In this document: positions 7,808-16,034 of the stretch, piece after piece
How positions within the stretch are numbered: position 1 is the first letter of the stretch
Layout: the number at the start of each line of letters is the position of its first letter
Assembly: GCA_034429745.1 (NCBI GenBank)
Contig: DAOUFY010000097.1
Location: forward strand, 8,613-72,612
Reading direction: 5' to 3'
Source of the DNA: JBAXBF01 sp034429745
GTDB lineage: Bacteria; Chloroflexota; Anaerolineae; Anaerolineales; DRKV01
DNA: 64,000 nucleotides
Translations under genes and position numbers: made by a program
The notes under the pieces: generated by a model
Told to the model about the DNA's origin: nothing
Database searches by the model: none
The model's input: the letters and a program-made list of their open reading frames with translations, nothing else

Positions 7808-8464
7808 ATGACACTGAAAAAAAATAAACAAACTTTACAGACAGCTATTGCTCAAGAACTTCAGCGGCTTCTCACCCAAGATGAGACTATCATCCATTCC
7901 ATTAACCAATTAATCCAACATCATTTATCTCAGCTAGGAATTGCTTACCCTTCTTCAGCGAGCAGCGAAAGTCAGCCTCTTACTCATCCTGCCACAGCTA
8001 TATCTACACCTCCCCAAGCACCTTCAACCATACTCGAGGAAACCAACCGCCTGCTTGTTCTTCTTGAATTGGAAAAATGGTTTCGGGCAAGACCTTACCT
8101 CTTCAGCGGCTTTCTTCGTCAGCCAACTGTAGTTACACCGCAGGAGATGGAGACAATTCTCCAGCGGGCTGCACAGGAAAAATTGCTCTCCAGCACCGAA
8201 ATCACTGCCTTAGGTTCAGCTTCCATGCTCATCAAAGGCAAATCAGAAGAAGGAGATGAAGAACACATCCTCATCATTCAACTATCCTTAAACGCTGAAA
8301 CAAGGGACGTAGAACGAGCATTTGAGCTCGCCACCTATTTGCGCAAAATAGGGATCAAAGCTGCTCCGCTTGTCGCAGCTAAGACCTTTTCCCCACAAGC
8401 CCTCCAGCTTGCCAAAGAGATCCGAGTCGCCCTGCTCGAGGATGTGTTCCCATTCGGCAGTTAA
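7808..8464 (+). CDS. Hypothetical protein with a PD-(D/E)XK nuclease-like C-terminal region
   Basis: 218 residues, not recognised as a named family. Residues 1-45 form a predicted helix or coiled coil. About 48-80 is a Ser/Pro/Thr-rich linker (PLTHPATAISTPPQAP). The C-terminal 130 residues include ILIIQLSLNAETRDVERAFE, LRKIGIKAAPLVAAKTFSP and AKEIRVALLEDV. That succession (strand, helix starting DVER, strand ending P.V.A..., helix, strand) is what predicted PD-(D/E)XK proteins of cyanobacteria and Chloroflexi look like, but the usual catalytic E-x-K is replaced by IQL, so it may be non-catalytic. AAAGGATG precedes the ATG. It lies next to the restriction-modification pair on the opposite strand, with neighbour-like codon use. 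Function unknown. Confidence 0.6.
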   Translation: MTLKKNKQTLQTAIAQELQRLLTQDETIIHSINQLIQHHLSQLGIAYPSSASSESQPLTHPATAISTPPQAPSTILEETNRLLVLLELEKWFRARPYLFSGFLRQPTVVTPQEMETILQRAAQEKLLSSTEITALGSASMLIKGKSEEGDEEHILIIQLSLNAETRDVERAFELATYLRKIGIKAAPLVAAKTFSPQALQLAKEIRVALLEDVFPFGS

Positions 8465-8503
8465 CATATCGGTAGTAAATATATAGTCAACCGGTTATTC
8501 ACA

Positions 8504-9394
8504 TCAAGCTCGCACCAATTGAATATCCGTATTTTTATCAAGCACTTCAAGGATTTCTTCCCATACTCTTTGGGTACTATCCCTGCGTCGCCGCGGCTCG
8601 CACACATAACGCAGGGTCAGTAAGATACCCCGTTCCTTTACTTCCATATACACTGTCGGTGAAAGATGCTCGTAATAAACATAATATTGCATAGAAGCCT
8701 GATTTAATAGTTCTCTTGCCCTTTCACTAAGTTCCTCAGTCTGCTGTTGTGCAATTTGTAAAAAAAGTTCTTTCGCTTTGCGCCAATCGCTGCTGTGAGT
8801 AATTAATACAGGAATTTCATTCCAAATAAACTCAAATCCCCCCGTATAATTGGCAACCACATTCCGAATAACCATACTGTTAGGCAGCGTCAACAGCCTT
8901 CCTGTACTTTGATCAGCTCCAATCCAATTGCCAATTTCCAGCAGAGTGAACTGAAAGAATCCCTGATCCACCACATCCCCAGCGTATTGATTGATTTGAA
9001 TCCTATCACCTACATTAAAAGGTCGTCTGGTTATGATAAAAAGAAAACCCACAAAGTTTAAGATGATTTCCTGTAAGGAAATTGCCACACCGGCAGTGAG
9101 AAAACCTAAATAGGTCGCCACATGCTCAAAGCCAACTGCCCAAATTGGCATAATCAACAGCAAGACGATCAGTACAGCGGCTATCCGAGTTGATGTACGC
9201 CATTGATAACGCTGCGAAGCTGATTCTGTGCGTTTCAGCGCCATTGAGAGCAGCCACTGCCTTATCATCCATACCCCGATAATAATTAAGGTTGAAAAGA
9301 ACAGTTTTCCCAGCAAGCCGGTATGCAGCCAGCGTAATATCGTCTCTTTTATGGTGTTGGTTATGTCCATATCAATCAGCGTTACCCCCGACAA
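8504..9394 (-). CDS. MscS-family mechanosensitive ion channel
   Basis: 296 residues with three membrane segments (about 29-48, 72-90 and 93-120). The pore-lining TM3 (TAGVAISLQEIILNFVGFLF) leads into the beta domain signature RRPFNVGDRIQI near 125, then LPNSMVIRNVVANYT near 170, followed by an alpha/beta cytosolic vestibule. Such channels release osmolytes on hypo-osmotic shock. The start is either TTG 9394, 4 bp after the upstream stop, or ATG 9370. GGGGG lies between them. It is the last gene of the minus-strand run NaPi-Usp-UPF0316-MscS, suggesting an envelope or osmotic stress unit. Confidence 0.87.
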   Translation of the reverse strand: MSGVTLIDMDITNTIKETILRWLHTGLLGKLFFSTLIIIGVWMIRQWLLSMALKRTESASQRYQWRTSTRIAAVLIVLLLIMPIWAVGFEHVATYLGFLTAGVAISLQEIILNFVGFLFIITRRPFNVGDRIQINQYAGDVVDQGFFQFTLLEIGNWIGADQSTGRLLTLPNSMVIRNVVANYTGGFEFIWNEIPVLITHSSDWRKAKELFLQIAQQQTEELSERARELLNQASMQYYVYYEHLSPTVYMEVKERGILLTLRYVCEPRRRRDSTQRVWEEILEVLDKNTDIQLVRA

Positions 9395-9397
9395 TAG

Positions 9398-9931
9398 TTA
9401 CGCCCGCCAAAAGCCGCGTTGTATTGCACTTGTATCCTGACTGGTTATAAAGGCATTCGGGTCAATTTCTTGCACAATTTGAATCGCATCGCGAGCATTA
9501 CGGCGCAGTACGCTGCAATTCAGGATGTTTACCACGCCATCTTTGCCTCGTCCGGAAGTTTCTGTAACTGCATAGCCATGTGCGCGCAGTTCTTCAGCTA
9601 TTTTATACCCATACTTTGGACTAATAATGCGCAAGTAAGTATAACCAATAGCCAGCTTGTCTTCAATCCATATTCCCACGACATTTCCGGTAGCAAAACC
9701 GGCGGCATAACCCAAAAAGCTCAATGGGTTATCAATATTCTTCAGGGCGCTTGCAAAAGCAACCAAAAATACTGCCGATTGAACAAAACCGATCACCCAG
9801 GCAATACCTTTGCGGCCGCGCATAACGAAAAGCACGCGGACAGTATCCAGACTCATATCACAAACGCGCAATAAGAAGATAAATAAAGCATTTTGAAGAG
9901 TTGCTAAAGTTAACCACGACTCCATCTTCAC
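9398..9931 (-). CDS. UPF0316 membrane protein (DUF5698 + DUF2179)
   Basis: 177 residues. The N-terminal half carries three membrane segments (LQNALFIFLLRVCDMSLDTV, then GIAWVIGFVQSAVFLVAFAS, then FLGYAAGFATGNVVGIWIE) containing the DUF5698 hallmark R..D.SL.T.R. The soluble C-terminal half (RAHGYAVTETSGRGKDG through VQEIDPNAFIT) is the DUF2179 fold, also found in YitT-type proteins. Function is not established for this family. GAGGTAGGTGAAG precedes the ATG. It sits 18 bp after the universal stress gene and 3 bp before the MscS gene, so it is very likely co-transcribed with both. Confidence 0.85.
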   Translation of the reverse strand: MKMESWLTLATLQNALFIFLLRVCDMSLDTVRVLFVMRGRKGIAWVIGFVQSAVFLVAFASALKNIDNPLSFLGYAAGFATGNVVGIWIEDKLAIGYTYLRIISPKYGYKIAEELRAHGYAVTETSGRGKDGVVNILNCSVLRRNARDAIQIVQEIDPNAFITSQDTSAIQRGFWRA

Positions 9932-9949
9932 CTACCTCAATAATAATTG

Positions 9950-10831
9950 TTATGAAGCTGTTCTCATGCTTTCTCGGTGAAAAAGCAAAACCGGCAAATT
10001 AGTTGACCTGATAACCGGGTGCGCTTGATCTTCCAGCAGCAACGAAGGTATTCCACCAATTGGTTCATGTGCGCCCAACACGATGAGATCATCCTGCCCT
10101 TCCTTTGCTTCCGATAGAATTTCATCCACCACAAAGCCGTGTCGGATCTTCAGCTTTGGCTTTATACCTAATGAGTTTAACAATCGCGCATCCCTGGTTA
10201 ACACCTTTCCTTCCAGTGTTTGAGCTTGGATCAGGTCTTCTGCGGCTGCCTTCAACTGCCATGCCGGTGTGGAAGGATGTATGCCTATTTGCGACATTAC
10301 ATGCAATATGGTTACTTCCATATCTTTCGGCATCAGCTGAGGCAACCGAGTTGCCATAAGTTCTGGCAGCGGTTGGTCTTCAATGCCACTATCACAAATC
10401 AATATCCGCTTTATAGGATGAATTTCTTTCTTAACCACCAGAATAGGACAAGAAACACAGTTCAATATTTTCTCCGTTGTGGAGCGAGAAAGGGGTCTTA
10501 AAAGGTTCGGCTTCTGTCTCCATCCTATCACCATTAAGTCATAGCTAGGCTGATCACGCGGAACACATACTTCATGGATAACTTCTTTTGTTTCTTCACC
10601 AATTAACAGCTTGGGAACAACAGATAACATATCCCGGCTAATTCGCTTTGCTGCTTCGGCTAGCAAGGCTTCGCCTTGAACCTTTCCCTTAACATCCCCT
10701 GCAACGTGAAGCAAAGTTGCTTCTAATCTTTCTTGCCGCTCACTTCTTTCTACAACATCAGCCAGTAGGTTTGCTGCATCCAGCACCACTTTGTCAAGTT
10801 GAGGGTGATTATAAACAAGAATAATTCTCAT
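9950..10831 (-). CDS. Tandem universal stress protein (two UspA domains)
   Basis: 293 residues, about twice a single Usp. Domain 1 (1-145) starts MRIILVYNHPQ and ends LSRSTTEKILNCVSCPILVVKK, the Usp G-2x-G-9x-G(S/T) region being modified (R-S-T-T). Domain 2 (146-290) starts PIKRILICDSGIEDQ and ends LLLEDQAHPVIRSTNLPVLLFHR. The clean ATP-binding glycine pattern is only partly kept in both halves, so nucleotide binding is uncertain. AAGGAGG precedes the ATG. It lies between a Na/Pi-type transporter gene and UPF0316 on the same strand, consistent with a membrane stress role. Partner unknown. Confidence 0.85.
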   Translation of the reverse strand: MRIILVYNHPQLDKVVLDAANLLADVVERSERQERLEATLLHVAGDVKGKVQGEALLAEAAKRISRDMLSVVPKLLIGEETKEVIHEVCVPRDQPSYDLMVIGWRQKPNLLRPLSRSTTEKILNCVSCPILVVKKEIHPIKRILICDSGIEDQPLPELMATRLPQLMPKDMEVTILHVMSQIGIHPSTPAWQLKAAAEDLIQAQTLEGKVLTRDARLLNSLGIKPKLKIRHGFVVDEILSEAKEGQDDLIVLGAHEPIGGIPSLLLEDQAHPVIRSTNLPVLLFHRESMRTAS

Positions 10832-10873
10832 AAGGAAACCTCCTTACTGCATCAAACAACAAATCAAACAGCA

Positions 10874-11902
10874 TCATACAAACATTAAAATAATGGGTAT
10901 GATAAACATGACCACAATAAACCCAATAATATTCCTTTCTGATTGCAGCAGTAAATTCACAAAACCTAATATCCAACGTTCATAATGATGATACATAGTC
11001 AATAAAGTAAAAGCAGATACCATAGTAATACTAATCAATTCCACAAACACAACCACAAAAGCATGAGGATTGGATAGCAGCACTGATGCTAACAGGGTAT
11101 CAATAAAGGTTGTAATATTTGCTCCCATAATATAGGGAACTACGTTCTCTCTGCGAATGAAACCGCGTTGGCTTAAAGGCACCAAAATACTTAATGAAAC
11201 GCTGACAGACATAGAAATCATTGTTACTGCTCCGCCTAAGAGAAACATCACCCATGGACGGTACACAAGACGCGATACTCGTCCAAATTGACTTTCTTTG
11301 ATGGTCATTTGTGGCAAGCACACATCAAAAAGCTGAAAACTCCCCATAATAACACCTAAGCCGAGGATAAACAGACCCCACCTTGGTAAAAACCCTAATA
11401 AAAAGTTGATGATAGGGTCAAATATCAACTCAAACATGGAGCTTAACACCGTCCCCGAGTTAAAATGAACCTGATAAACCCACTGGGAAGAAAGCAAAGT
11501 AAGTCCAATAAATAAACCTAAAATATAAGTGCTCATCGTTACAGTGAGAGTAAGCAATCCCATTCCTAAACTCGTTGACTTATCTTTTCCCCGCAGCACG
11601 TATAAAAACCCAATAAACAGCACGATAAAACTAGCCCCAAAACGGCTGCCATTGATCATCGTAAAAGTTTCTGTGGCGTTAATCACTCCGCTATCAAACA
11701 ACGCTAAAGCCGAAGCAGCTACCGGCGAACCTGACATAATCACATACGCAAACAACCAACCAAAACCTAAACTATTGAGCGGATTGCTGATGAAGAGGAT
11801 ATTTTTCACCAAAGGCTCAAGTCCATACGCACCTTCTTTCATGAGGTTGATGGCAAAGATAAATAACAACAAACTGATGAGGAAGATACCAAATTTTCGC
11901 AT
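10874..11902 (-). CDS. Na/Pi-cotransporter-like membrane protein
   Basis: 342 residues with about eight to ten hydrophobic segments. It shows the two inverted, related halves of the PF02690 sodium/phosphate cotransporter fold: SGSPVAASALALFDSGVI near 57 and MGANITTFIDTLLAS near 256. The second keeps the GANI.T signature, but the first lacks the canonical QSSSA, so substrate and ion coupling may differ from NptA/YjbB. There is no PhoU-like cytosolic tail (short form). First gene of the minus-strand stress run, 42 bp upstream of the Usp gene. Confident as a transporter-type membrane protein, less so for phosphate. Confidence 0.65.
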   Translation of the reverse strand: MRKFGIFLISLLLFIFAINLMKEGAYGLEPLVKNILFISNPLNSLGFGWLFAYVIMSGSPVAASALALFDSGVINATETFTMINGSRFGASFIVLFIGFLYVLRGKDKSTSLGMGLLTLTVTMSTYILGLFIGLTLLSSQWVYQVHFNSGTVLSSMFELIFDPIINFLLGFLPRWGLFILGLGVIMGSFQLFDVCLPQMTIKESQFGRVSRLVYRPWVMFLLGGAVTMISMSVSVSLSILVPLSQRGFIRRENVVPYIMGANITTFIDTLLASVLLSNPHAFVVVFVELISITMVSAFTLLTMYHHYERWILGFVNLLLQSERNIIGFIVVMFIIPIILMFV

Positions 11903-11960
11903 AATCTTATATTAATCACCGTCTTAATGAAACAAGTTTATCATAGAAGAACAAGTTTTG

Positions 11961-11969
11961 TGTTAAAAT
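11961..11969 (+). promoter_or_regulatory. Candidate extended -10 element for the pentapeptide lipoprotein
   Basis: TGTTAAAAT matches TGn followed by TAAAAT, 43 bp before the GTG start at 12012, in the divergent gap between the Na/Pi-type gene and the lipoprotein gene. A GGGAGAG ribosome-binding site follows downstream at about 11998-12004. No -35 stands out. Confidence 0.35.
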
Positions 11970-12011
11970 AGGAACATAACGATCAATAGAAGTTGCTGGG
12001 AGAGTAAAGCC

Positions 12012-12677
12012 GTGCGTAAAATATCCATTGTTTTGCTTTTCACCATCTGTTCAAGTTTCGTCTTAAGCAGCTGTGCCCCAAAATCATATTGTGAACAAGT
12101 TGCTGAGCGATTGCTAAACGGTAATCTTTCAGACATTAAACCTGGTGCGAACTTATCCACTTGTGATTTAACCGGCGCTCAAATTCCCACCACAGATTTG
12201 AACAGCTCTAACCTCACCGAAACGATTTTTAGCGGCGGTGACTTGCGGGCAGTTAACTTTACAAGCTCCGACCTGCGCGCAGCAGTGCTTGCCGGCGCCG
12301 ACTTAACGGGTGCCAATTTTACCCGCGCAAAAATGGATGCCGTGAATTTAAGCAGTTCAGTACTGCGAGCAGCTATCTTGAAAAATGCCGTGCTTAATGG
12401 AGCTAACTTAGCTAATGCTGATCTCACCGGCGTTGACTTAACCGGTGCTTCTTTGCGCGGCGCTAATCTTTATGGGGCAACTATCTCACTAGAACAACTG
12501 CTGAAAGTAAAAGACCTTACTGGGGCAACCATGCCGGATGGTTCGATTTATGTACCTCCCACGGCCACCCCAACTCCCAGCAAAACTTTATCACCTACGC
12601 CAACGGCTAACCCGCGCACTCCTTCAGCAACACCTCGTCCACCTACGTCAACACCTACAGTAATACCTTCTGAATAA
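12012..12677 (+). CDS. Pentapeptide-repeat lipoprotein with Pro/Thr-rich tail
   Basis: 221 residues starting at GTG 12012 behind GGGAGAG. Residues 1-21 are a lipoprotein signal peptide ending in the lipobox LSSC, with Cys as the new N terminus. From about 35 to 165 the chain is a run of A(D/N)LxX pentapeptides (e.g. ADLTGANFTRA, ANLANADLTGVDLTGASL), which should form a right-handed quadrilateral beta helix. Residues 175-221 are Pro/Thr/Ser-rich (PTATPTPSKTLSPTPTANP), a stalk- or glycosylation-prone tail of a kind common in Chloroflexota surface proteins. Unusually, the stalk is C-terminal to a lipid-anchored domain. Role unknown. Cell-surface location is inferred from the lipobox. Confidence 0.85.
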   Translation: MRKISIVLLFTICSSFVLSSCAPKSYCEQVAERLLNGNLSDIKPGANLSTCDLTGAQIPTTDLNSSNLTETIFSGGDLRAVNFTSSDLRAAVLAGADLTGANFTRAKMDAVNLSSSVLRAAILKNAVLNGANLANADLTGVDLTGASLRGANLYGATISLEQLLKVKDLTGATMPDGSIYVPPTATPTPSKTLSPTPTANPRTPSATPRPPTSTPTVIPSE

Positions 12678-12687
12678 TTATACAGCC

Positions 12688-15267
12688 CTAACATTCACTA
12701 TGACCGCAGGCATAACAGCGGCGGCAGCCTTCTTCATTGACGACGGCCGGTTGACCACACTCTGAGCACAAATCCCCAATCTGCAATGAAGGCTGCAAGC
12801 TGCGTTTATTGCCAGAACTAAATGAAGGCAAGCTGCTAAGATTTTGCTCAAGAGTCATTTCTGCTTCTTCTCTATTTCTCTCCCCGGCACTGAGCAAATA
12901 CTCGTCCAATGCTTGTGCTACTCCATCCGGCAAAGAGCGGACGCGATGCGGACCAAAGCCAAAGGCTCGTTCACCTCCTAACCCAGAAAGTTGTCGAATC
13001 ACTTCCTGCAGACGTTCCACCGGCGCAACCGGCGAACTTAAGCGCAAAATATAGGAAATAAGGCGGCCAATAGCCTCAGAAATCGCTGCCGTTTCAGAAC
13101 CAGCTTTTGCTGTGTTAATGAAAACTTCAAACGGCTGTCCACCCCCATTCTCGTTAATCGTTATAAAAGCCTTGCCTACCGGAGTTTGAATATTGTAGGT
13201 ATATCCCGGTAATTTGCGCGGGCGCGGCTTTTTTGTCTCATGCCAAATCATCAATTGCTTTGCTTCAGCAGTTTCAGAATCCGCAGCTTTTCCTTTAGCT
13301 ATGGCTTTGGTTTCCAACACTACCTTCTGCCGCGAGCCAGTAACATAGACCGTTATTCCTTTGCACCCTAATTTCCAAGCCAGTTTATATGCAGTAGCCA
13401 CATCTTGAGGAGTTGCATCAGGAGGAAAATTAATCGTCTTAGAAAGGCTGTTATCTACAAAAGCCTGCAAGGCTGCTTGCATGCGCACATGTTCTTCTGC
13501 ACTAATATCCATTGAAACCACAAAGACATGCCGAATGGATTGAGGCAATTCCTCAATATCTTGGCACGTTCCATACTCCAATACATGATCAATAATTTTT
13601 TGCCTTTGTTCTTCACCTATTTGGGCTTTCTTCAATGCAGCTTCAAATTGAGGACTGATGTAGGTGAGTTGAACATCTTTGCCATTATCATTAAAGTGAC
13701 GAGTGTAAGCTAAAGCAAAGACGGGTTCACAGCCATACCCTTCAATTCCAGCTACTGTAGCAATTGTGCCTGTGGGCGCTATGGTGGTTTGGGCGGCATT
13801 GCGAATTCCATATTGGCGAATGCCCTTGAGCACATTTTCCCAATTTATTGGAGGACACCCCCAAGTATCATCAGATGGGAAAAGCGGTTGAGGAGGCTGC
13901 CATACAATATTATGGGGATCATAAATACTTCCCTCAATAGCTGGAAAAGCTCCGCGCTCCTTAGCTAACTCAATGCTCGTCAGCATTGCATGATAGCGGA
14001 TAAATTCCATCACCTTGCCGGCAAACGCTAAACTTTCCTCAGAACCATAACGAATGCCGACATGATACATCAAGTCAGCTAGTCCCATAATCCCCAAACC
14101 TAAACGACGCGCTCGCATCGCAGCTTCTTTTAGCTGCGGCACGGCCGGTACATAAGCATTCACCTCCACCACATTATCCAGGAATCGGGTAGCCAATACC
14201 ACACTTTGACGCAGCTTTTCCCAATCCACAGCTCCATCTGAAGCAATGTGCTGTGCCAAATTTACAGAACCTAAACAGCAATTCTCATAAGGACCAAGCC
14301 ATTGCTCACCGCATGGATTCGTAGCTTCCAACACATAAAGGTGGGGCAGAGGGTTAGCTCGGTTGGCTGTATCCAGAAAAAGCACGCCGGGCTCTCCATT
14401 GTGGTGTGCCTGCTGCACAATTTTATCGAACAACTCACGCGCCCGTACCTTCTTATATACTTTTATAGGCACCCCAGCCGCTTCCGCTTGTTCTAGAGAA
14501 GCAAGGTGATGGCTGTATAGAGGAGATTGAACATCTGGAAACCGCAGTTCCCATTCTAAATCTTCCTCTACCGCTTTCATGAAAGCATCAGTTATCCCTA
14601 CAGAAATATTGAAGTTGGTGATCGCATTCTCATCTGTTTTGCAAGTGATGAACGCCTCTATGTCCGGATGATCTACGCGCAGCACCCCCATGTTCGCACC
14701 TCGGCGGGTACCGCCTTGAGCTATCTCTCCAAAGGCTTTATCGTACACTCGCAAAAAGCCCACGGGACCTGTCGCTTGCCCGGCAGAAGATTTGACAACA
14801 GTACCGCTAGGGCGCAGACGAGAAAAAGAAAAGCCATTCCCTCCACCGGTCTGTTGAATAAGCGCTGCATCACGCAAGGATTGAAAAATACCCGTTGAAT
14901 CGCGTCCCATATCATCGCTGATGGGCAGTACAAAACATGCTGCAAGCTGCCCTAAAGGCGTACCAGCACCAGTGAATGTGGGCGAGTTTGGGAAAAACCT
15001 CTTCAATGCCAACAGTTGATAAAACTGCTTTGCTGTCCCCATAACATCCCCTTGCCACACTTCCTCCGCTTTTGCCACATGATAAGCAACGCGCCAAAAT
15101 GTCTCTTCCGGCGTCTCAATCGGTTCACCTTCTTCATTATGCCTAGCATAGCGCCGTTCAAAGACCTGATAGGCATTTTTAGAAAAATCTACCTTTACCG
15201 CATCTGCCGGCAAAGGAGGAATAGGCAACAGCCCACTCGCTTTTTGCGTGAGTACTTTCTCTGACAT
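12688..15267 (-). CDS. nrdJ: Adenosylcobalamin-dependent (class II) ribonucleotide reductase
   Basis: 859 residues. It converts ribonucleotides to deoxyribonucleotides using a radical generated from coenzyme B12. Landmarks: FFPNSPTF at 91-98, the redox cysteine in AACFVLP (C111), GGGNGFSFSRLRPSG at 141-155, the thiyl-radical site NPCGEQ (C319), CCLGSVNL at 330-337, and APTGTIATVAG in the C-terminal half of the barrel. The tail carries a zinc-ribbon-like cluster (CSECGQP and CRRCYACGHSEC) and cysteines for re-reduction. No N-terminal ATP cone is present, so allosteric activity control of that kind is absent. No intein interrupts it. GAGG precedes the ATG. It follows nrdR by 37 bp and is likely repressed by it. 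Confidence 0.96.
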   Translation of the reverse strand: MSEKVLTQKASGLLPIPPLPADAVKVDFSKNAYQVFERRYARHNEEGEPIETPEETFWRVAYHVAKAEEVWQGDVMGTAKQFYQLLALKRFFPNSPTFTGAGTPLGQLAACFVLPISDDMGRDSTGIFQSLRDAALIQQTGGGNGFSFSRLRPSGTVVKSSAGQATGPVGFLRVYDKAFGEIAQGGTRRGANMGVLRVDHPDIEAFITCKTDENAITNFNISVGITDAFMKAVEEDLEWELRFPDVQSPLYSHHLASLEQAEAAGVPIKVYKKVRARELFDKIVQQAHHNGEPGVLFLDTANRANPLPHLYVLEATNPCGEQWLGPYENCCLGSVNLAQHIASDGAVDWEKLRQSVVLATRFLDNVVEVNAYVPAVPQLKEAAMRARRLGLGIMGLADLMYHVGIRYGSEESLAFAGKVMEFIRYHAMLTSIELAKERGAFPAIEGSIYDPHNIVWQPPQPLFPSDDTWGCPPINWENVLKGIRQYGIRNAAQTTIAPTGTIATVAGIEGYGCEPVFALAYTRHFNDNGKDVQLTYISPQFEAALKKAQIGEEQRQKIIDHVLEYGTCQDIEELPQSIRHVFVVSMDISAEEHVRMQAALQAFVDNSLSKTINFPPDATPQDVATAYKLAWKLGCKGITVYVTGSRQKVVLETKAIAKGKAADSETAEAKQLMIWHETKKPRPRKLPGYTYNIQTPVGKAFITINENGGGQPFEVFINTAKAGSETAAISEAIGRLISYILRLSSPVAPVERLQEVIRQLSGLGGERAFGFGPHRVRSLPDGVAQALDEYLLSAGERNREEAEMTLEQNLSSLPSFSSGNKRSLQPSLQIGDLCSECGQPAVVNEEGCRRCYACGHSEC

Positions 15268-15304
15268 CTTAACCTCTTCCCAATTGTTTTGTATTTTATA
15301 ATGT

Positions 15305-15754
15305 TTATGCTGCTAAAATTCGATCAATTTCGTGGCGAATAGCATGCAAATCATCCAATCCCAAATAGACGATCGCATAGCGAATATAAGCAATCTGATC
15401 TAATTTTTTCAAACCTGATATCACCATATCACCAATAACACGCGAAGAAACCTCTTCCTTGCCCATTGACTGAAGTGCTGCAACTACTTCTCCAACCAAA
15501 CGATCCATACTTGCAGCGGAAACGGGTCGTTTTGCACACGCTATCCGAATACCGCGCAGAAGCTTCTCGCGGTCAAATTCCTCGCGGGTTCCATCCCGTT
15601 TTATCACCATAGGCACAGCAAGAATTGGACGTTCATAGGTAGTGAATCGTTGTTGGCATTGTTCACATTGTCTTCTACGCCTAATCCCGCCTTTTCCATC
15701 AGGGTAAGTATCCAGCACCCGCGTCTCAGTGTGATTGCAATAAGGGCATTTCAT
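15305..15754 (-). CDS. nrdR: Transcriptional repressor NrdR
   Basis: 149 residues, standard length. Zinc ribbon at 1-34: C3/C6 in MKCPYC and C30/C33 in CEQC. The ATP-cone domain runs from about 49 to 139 (VIKRDGTREEFDREKL and YIRYAIVYLGL). NrdR binds ATP/dATP and represses ribonucleotide reductase genes through tandem NrdR boxes. Its position just upstream of nrdJ on the same strand implies feedback control of a nrdR-nrdJ transcript. Possible boxes lie upstream at 15791-15837. Very confident. Confidence 0.97.
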   Translation of the reverse strand: MKCPYCNHTETRVLDTYPDGKGGIRRRRQCEQCQQRFTTYERPILAVPMVIKRDGTREEFDREKLLRGIRIACAKRPVSAASMDRLVGEVVAALQSMGKEEVSSRVIGDMVISGLKKLDQIAYIRYAIVYLGLDDLHAIRHEIDRILAA

Positions 15755-15790
15755 TTTTTATTGCCGATCTTTAAAATAGTACAAATGTGC

Positions 15791-15837
15791 TAGCCATATA
15801 TGCCGTCATCAACAACGAATACCTTCATATATGGGTA
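15791..15837 (-). promoter_or_regulatory. Possible tandem NrdR-box-like repeats upstream of nrdR
   Basis: Two copies of the palindrome CATATATG occur at 15795-15802 and 15826-15833, centre-to-centre 31 bp, three helical turns. NrdR boxes (core ATATAT flanked by C..W and W..G) come in pairs spaced by whole helical turns, so spacing and core fit. Flanking bases match the consensus only partly (tagcc|ATATAT|gccgt; ccttc|ATATAT|gggta). Located 37-83 bp before the nrdR start. Confidence 0.4.
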
Positions 15838-16034
15838 AAATCATTATATCATAACCCAAAGATTCTACTTAACGTCCATCTTAAATTTTTTAAAACAGCC
15901 TTGTGCTTTCTCACAATCAAAAAGTACGCGGAACAGTTTTCATTGCAGAAAACTCTTACCTATGATAACATTAGGATATATTCTCCAATAAGCATCTATT
16001 CAATCTTTTATCGAACAAGCAAAGGAAAACTGAC

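Noticed and set aside
9419..9874. 151-codon open frame antisense to the UPF0316 gene
   Set aside because: The opposite strand encodes a clear family member with start and ribosome-binding site; the antisense frame has no family features.
12688..15267. Intein in the ribonucleotide reductase
   Set aside because: The chain aligns through all motifs without an inserted block; the 859-residue length is normal for this type with a C-terminal zinc-ribbon tail.
15787..16034. Small open frame upstream of the class II aldolase
   Set aside because: AT-rich, runs out of frame into the aldolase start, with no family motif; the region fits a regulatory gap better.
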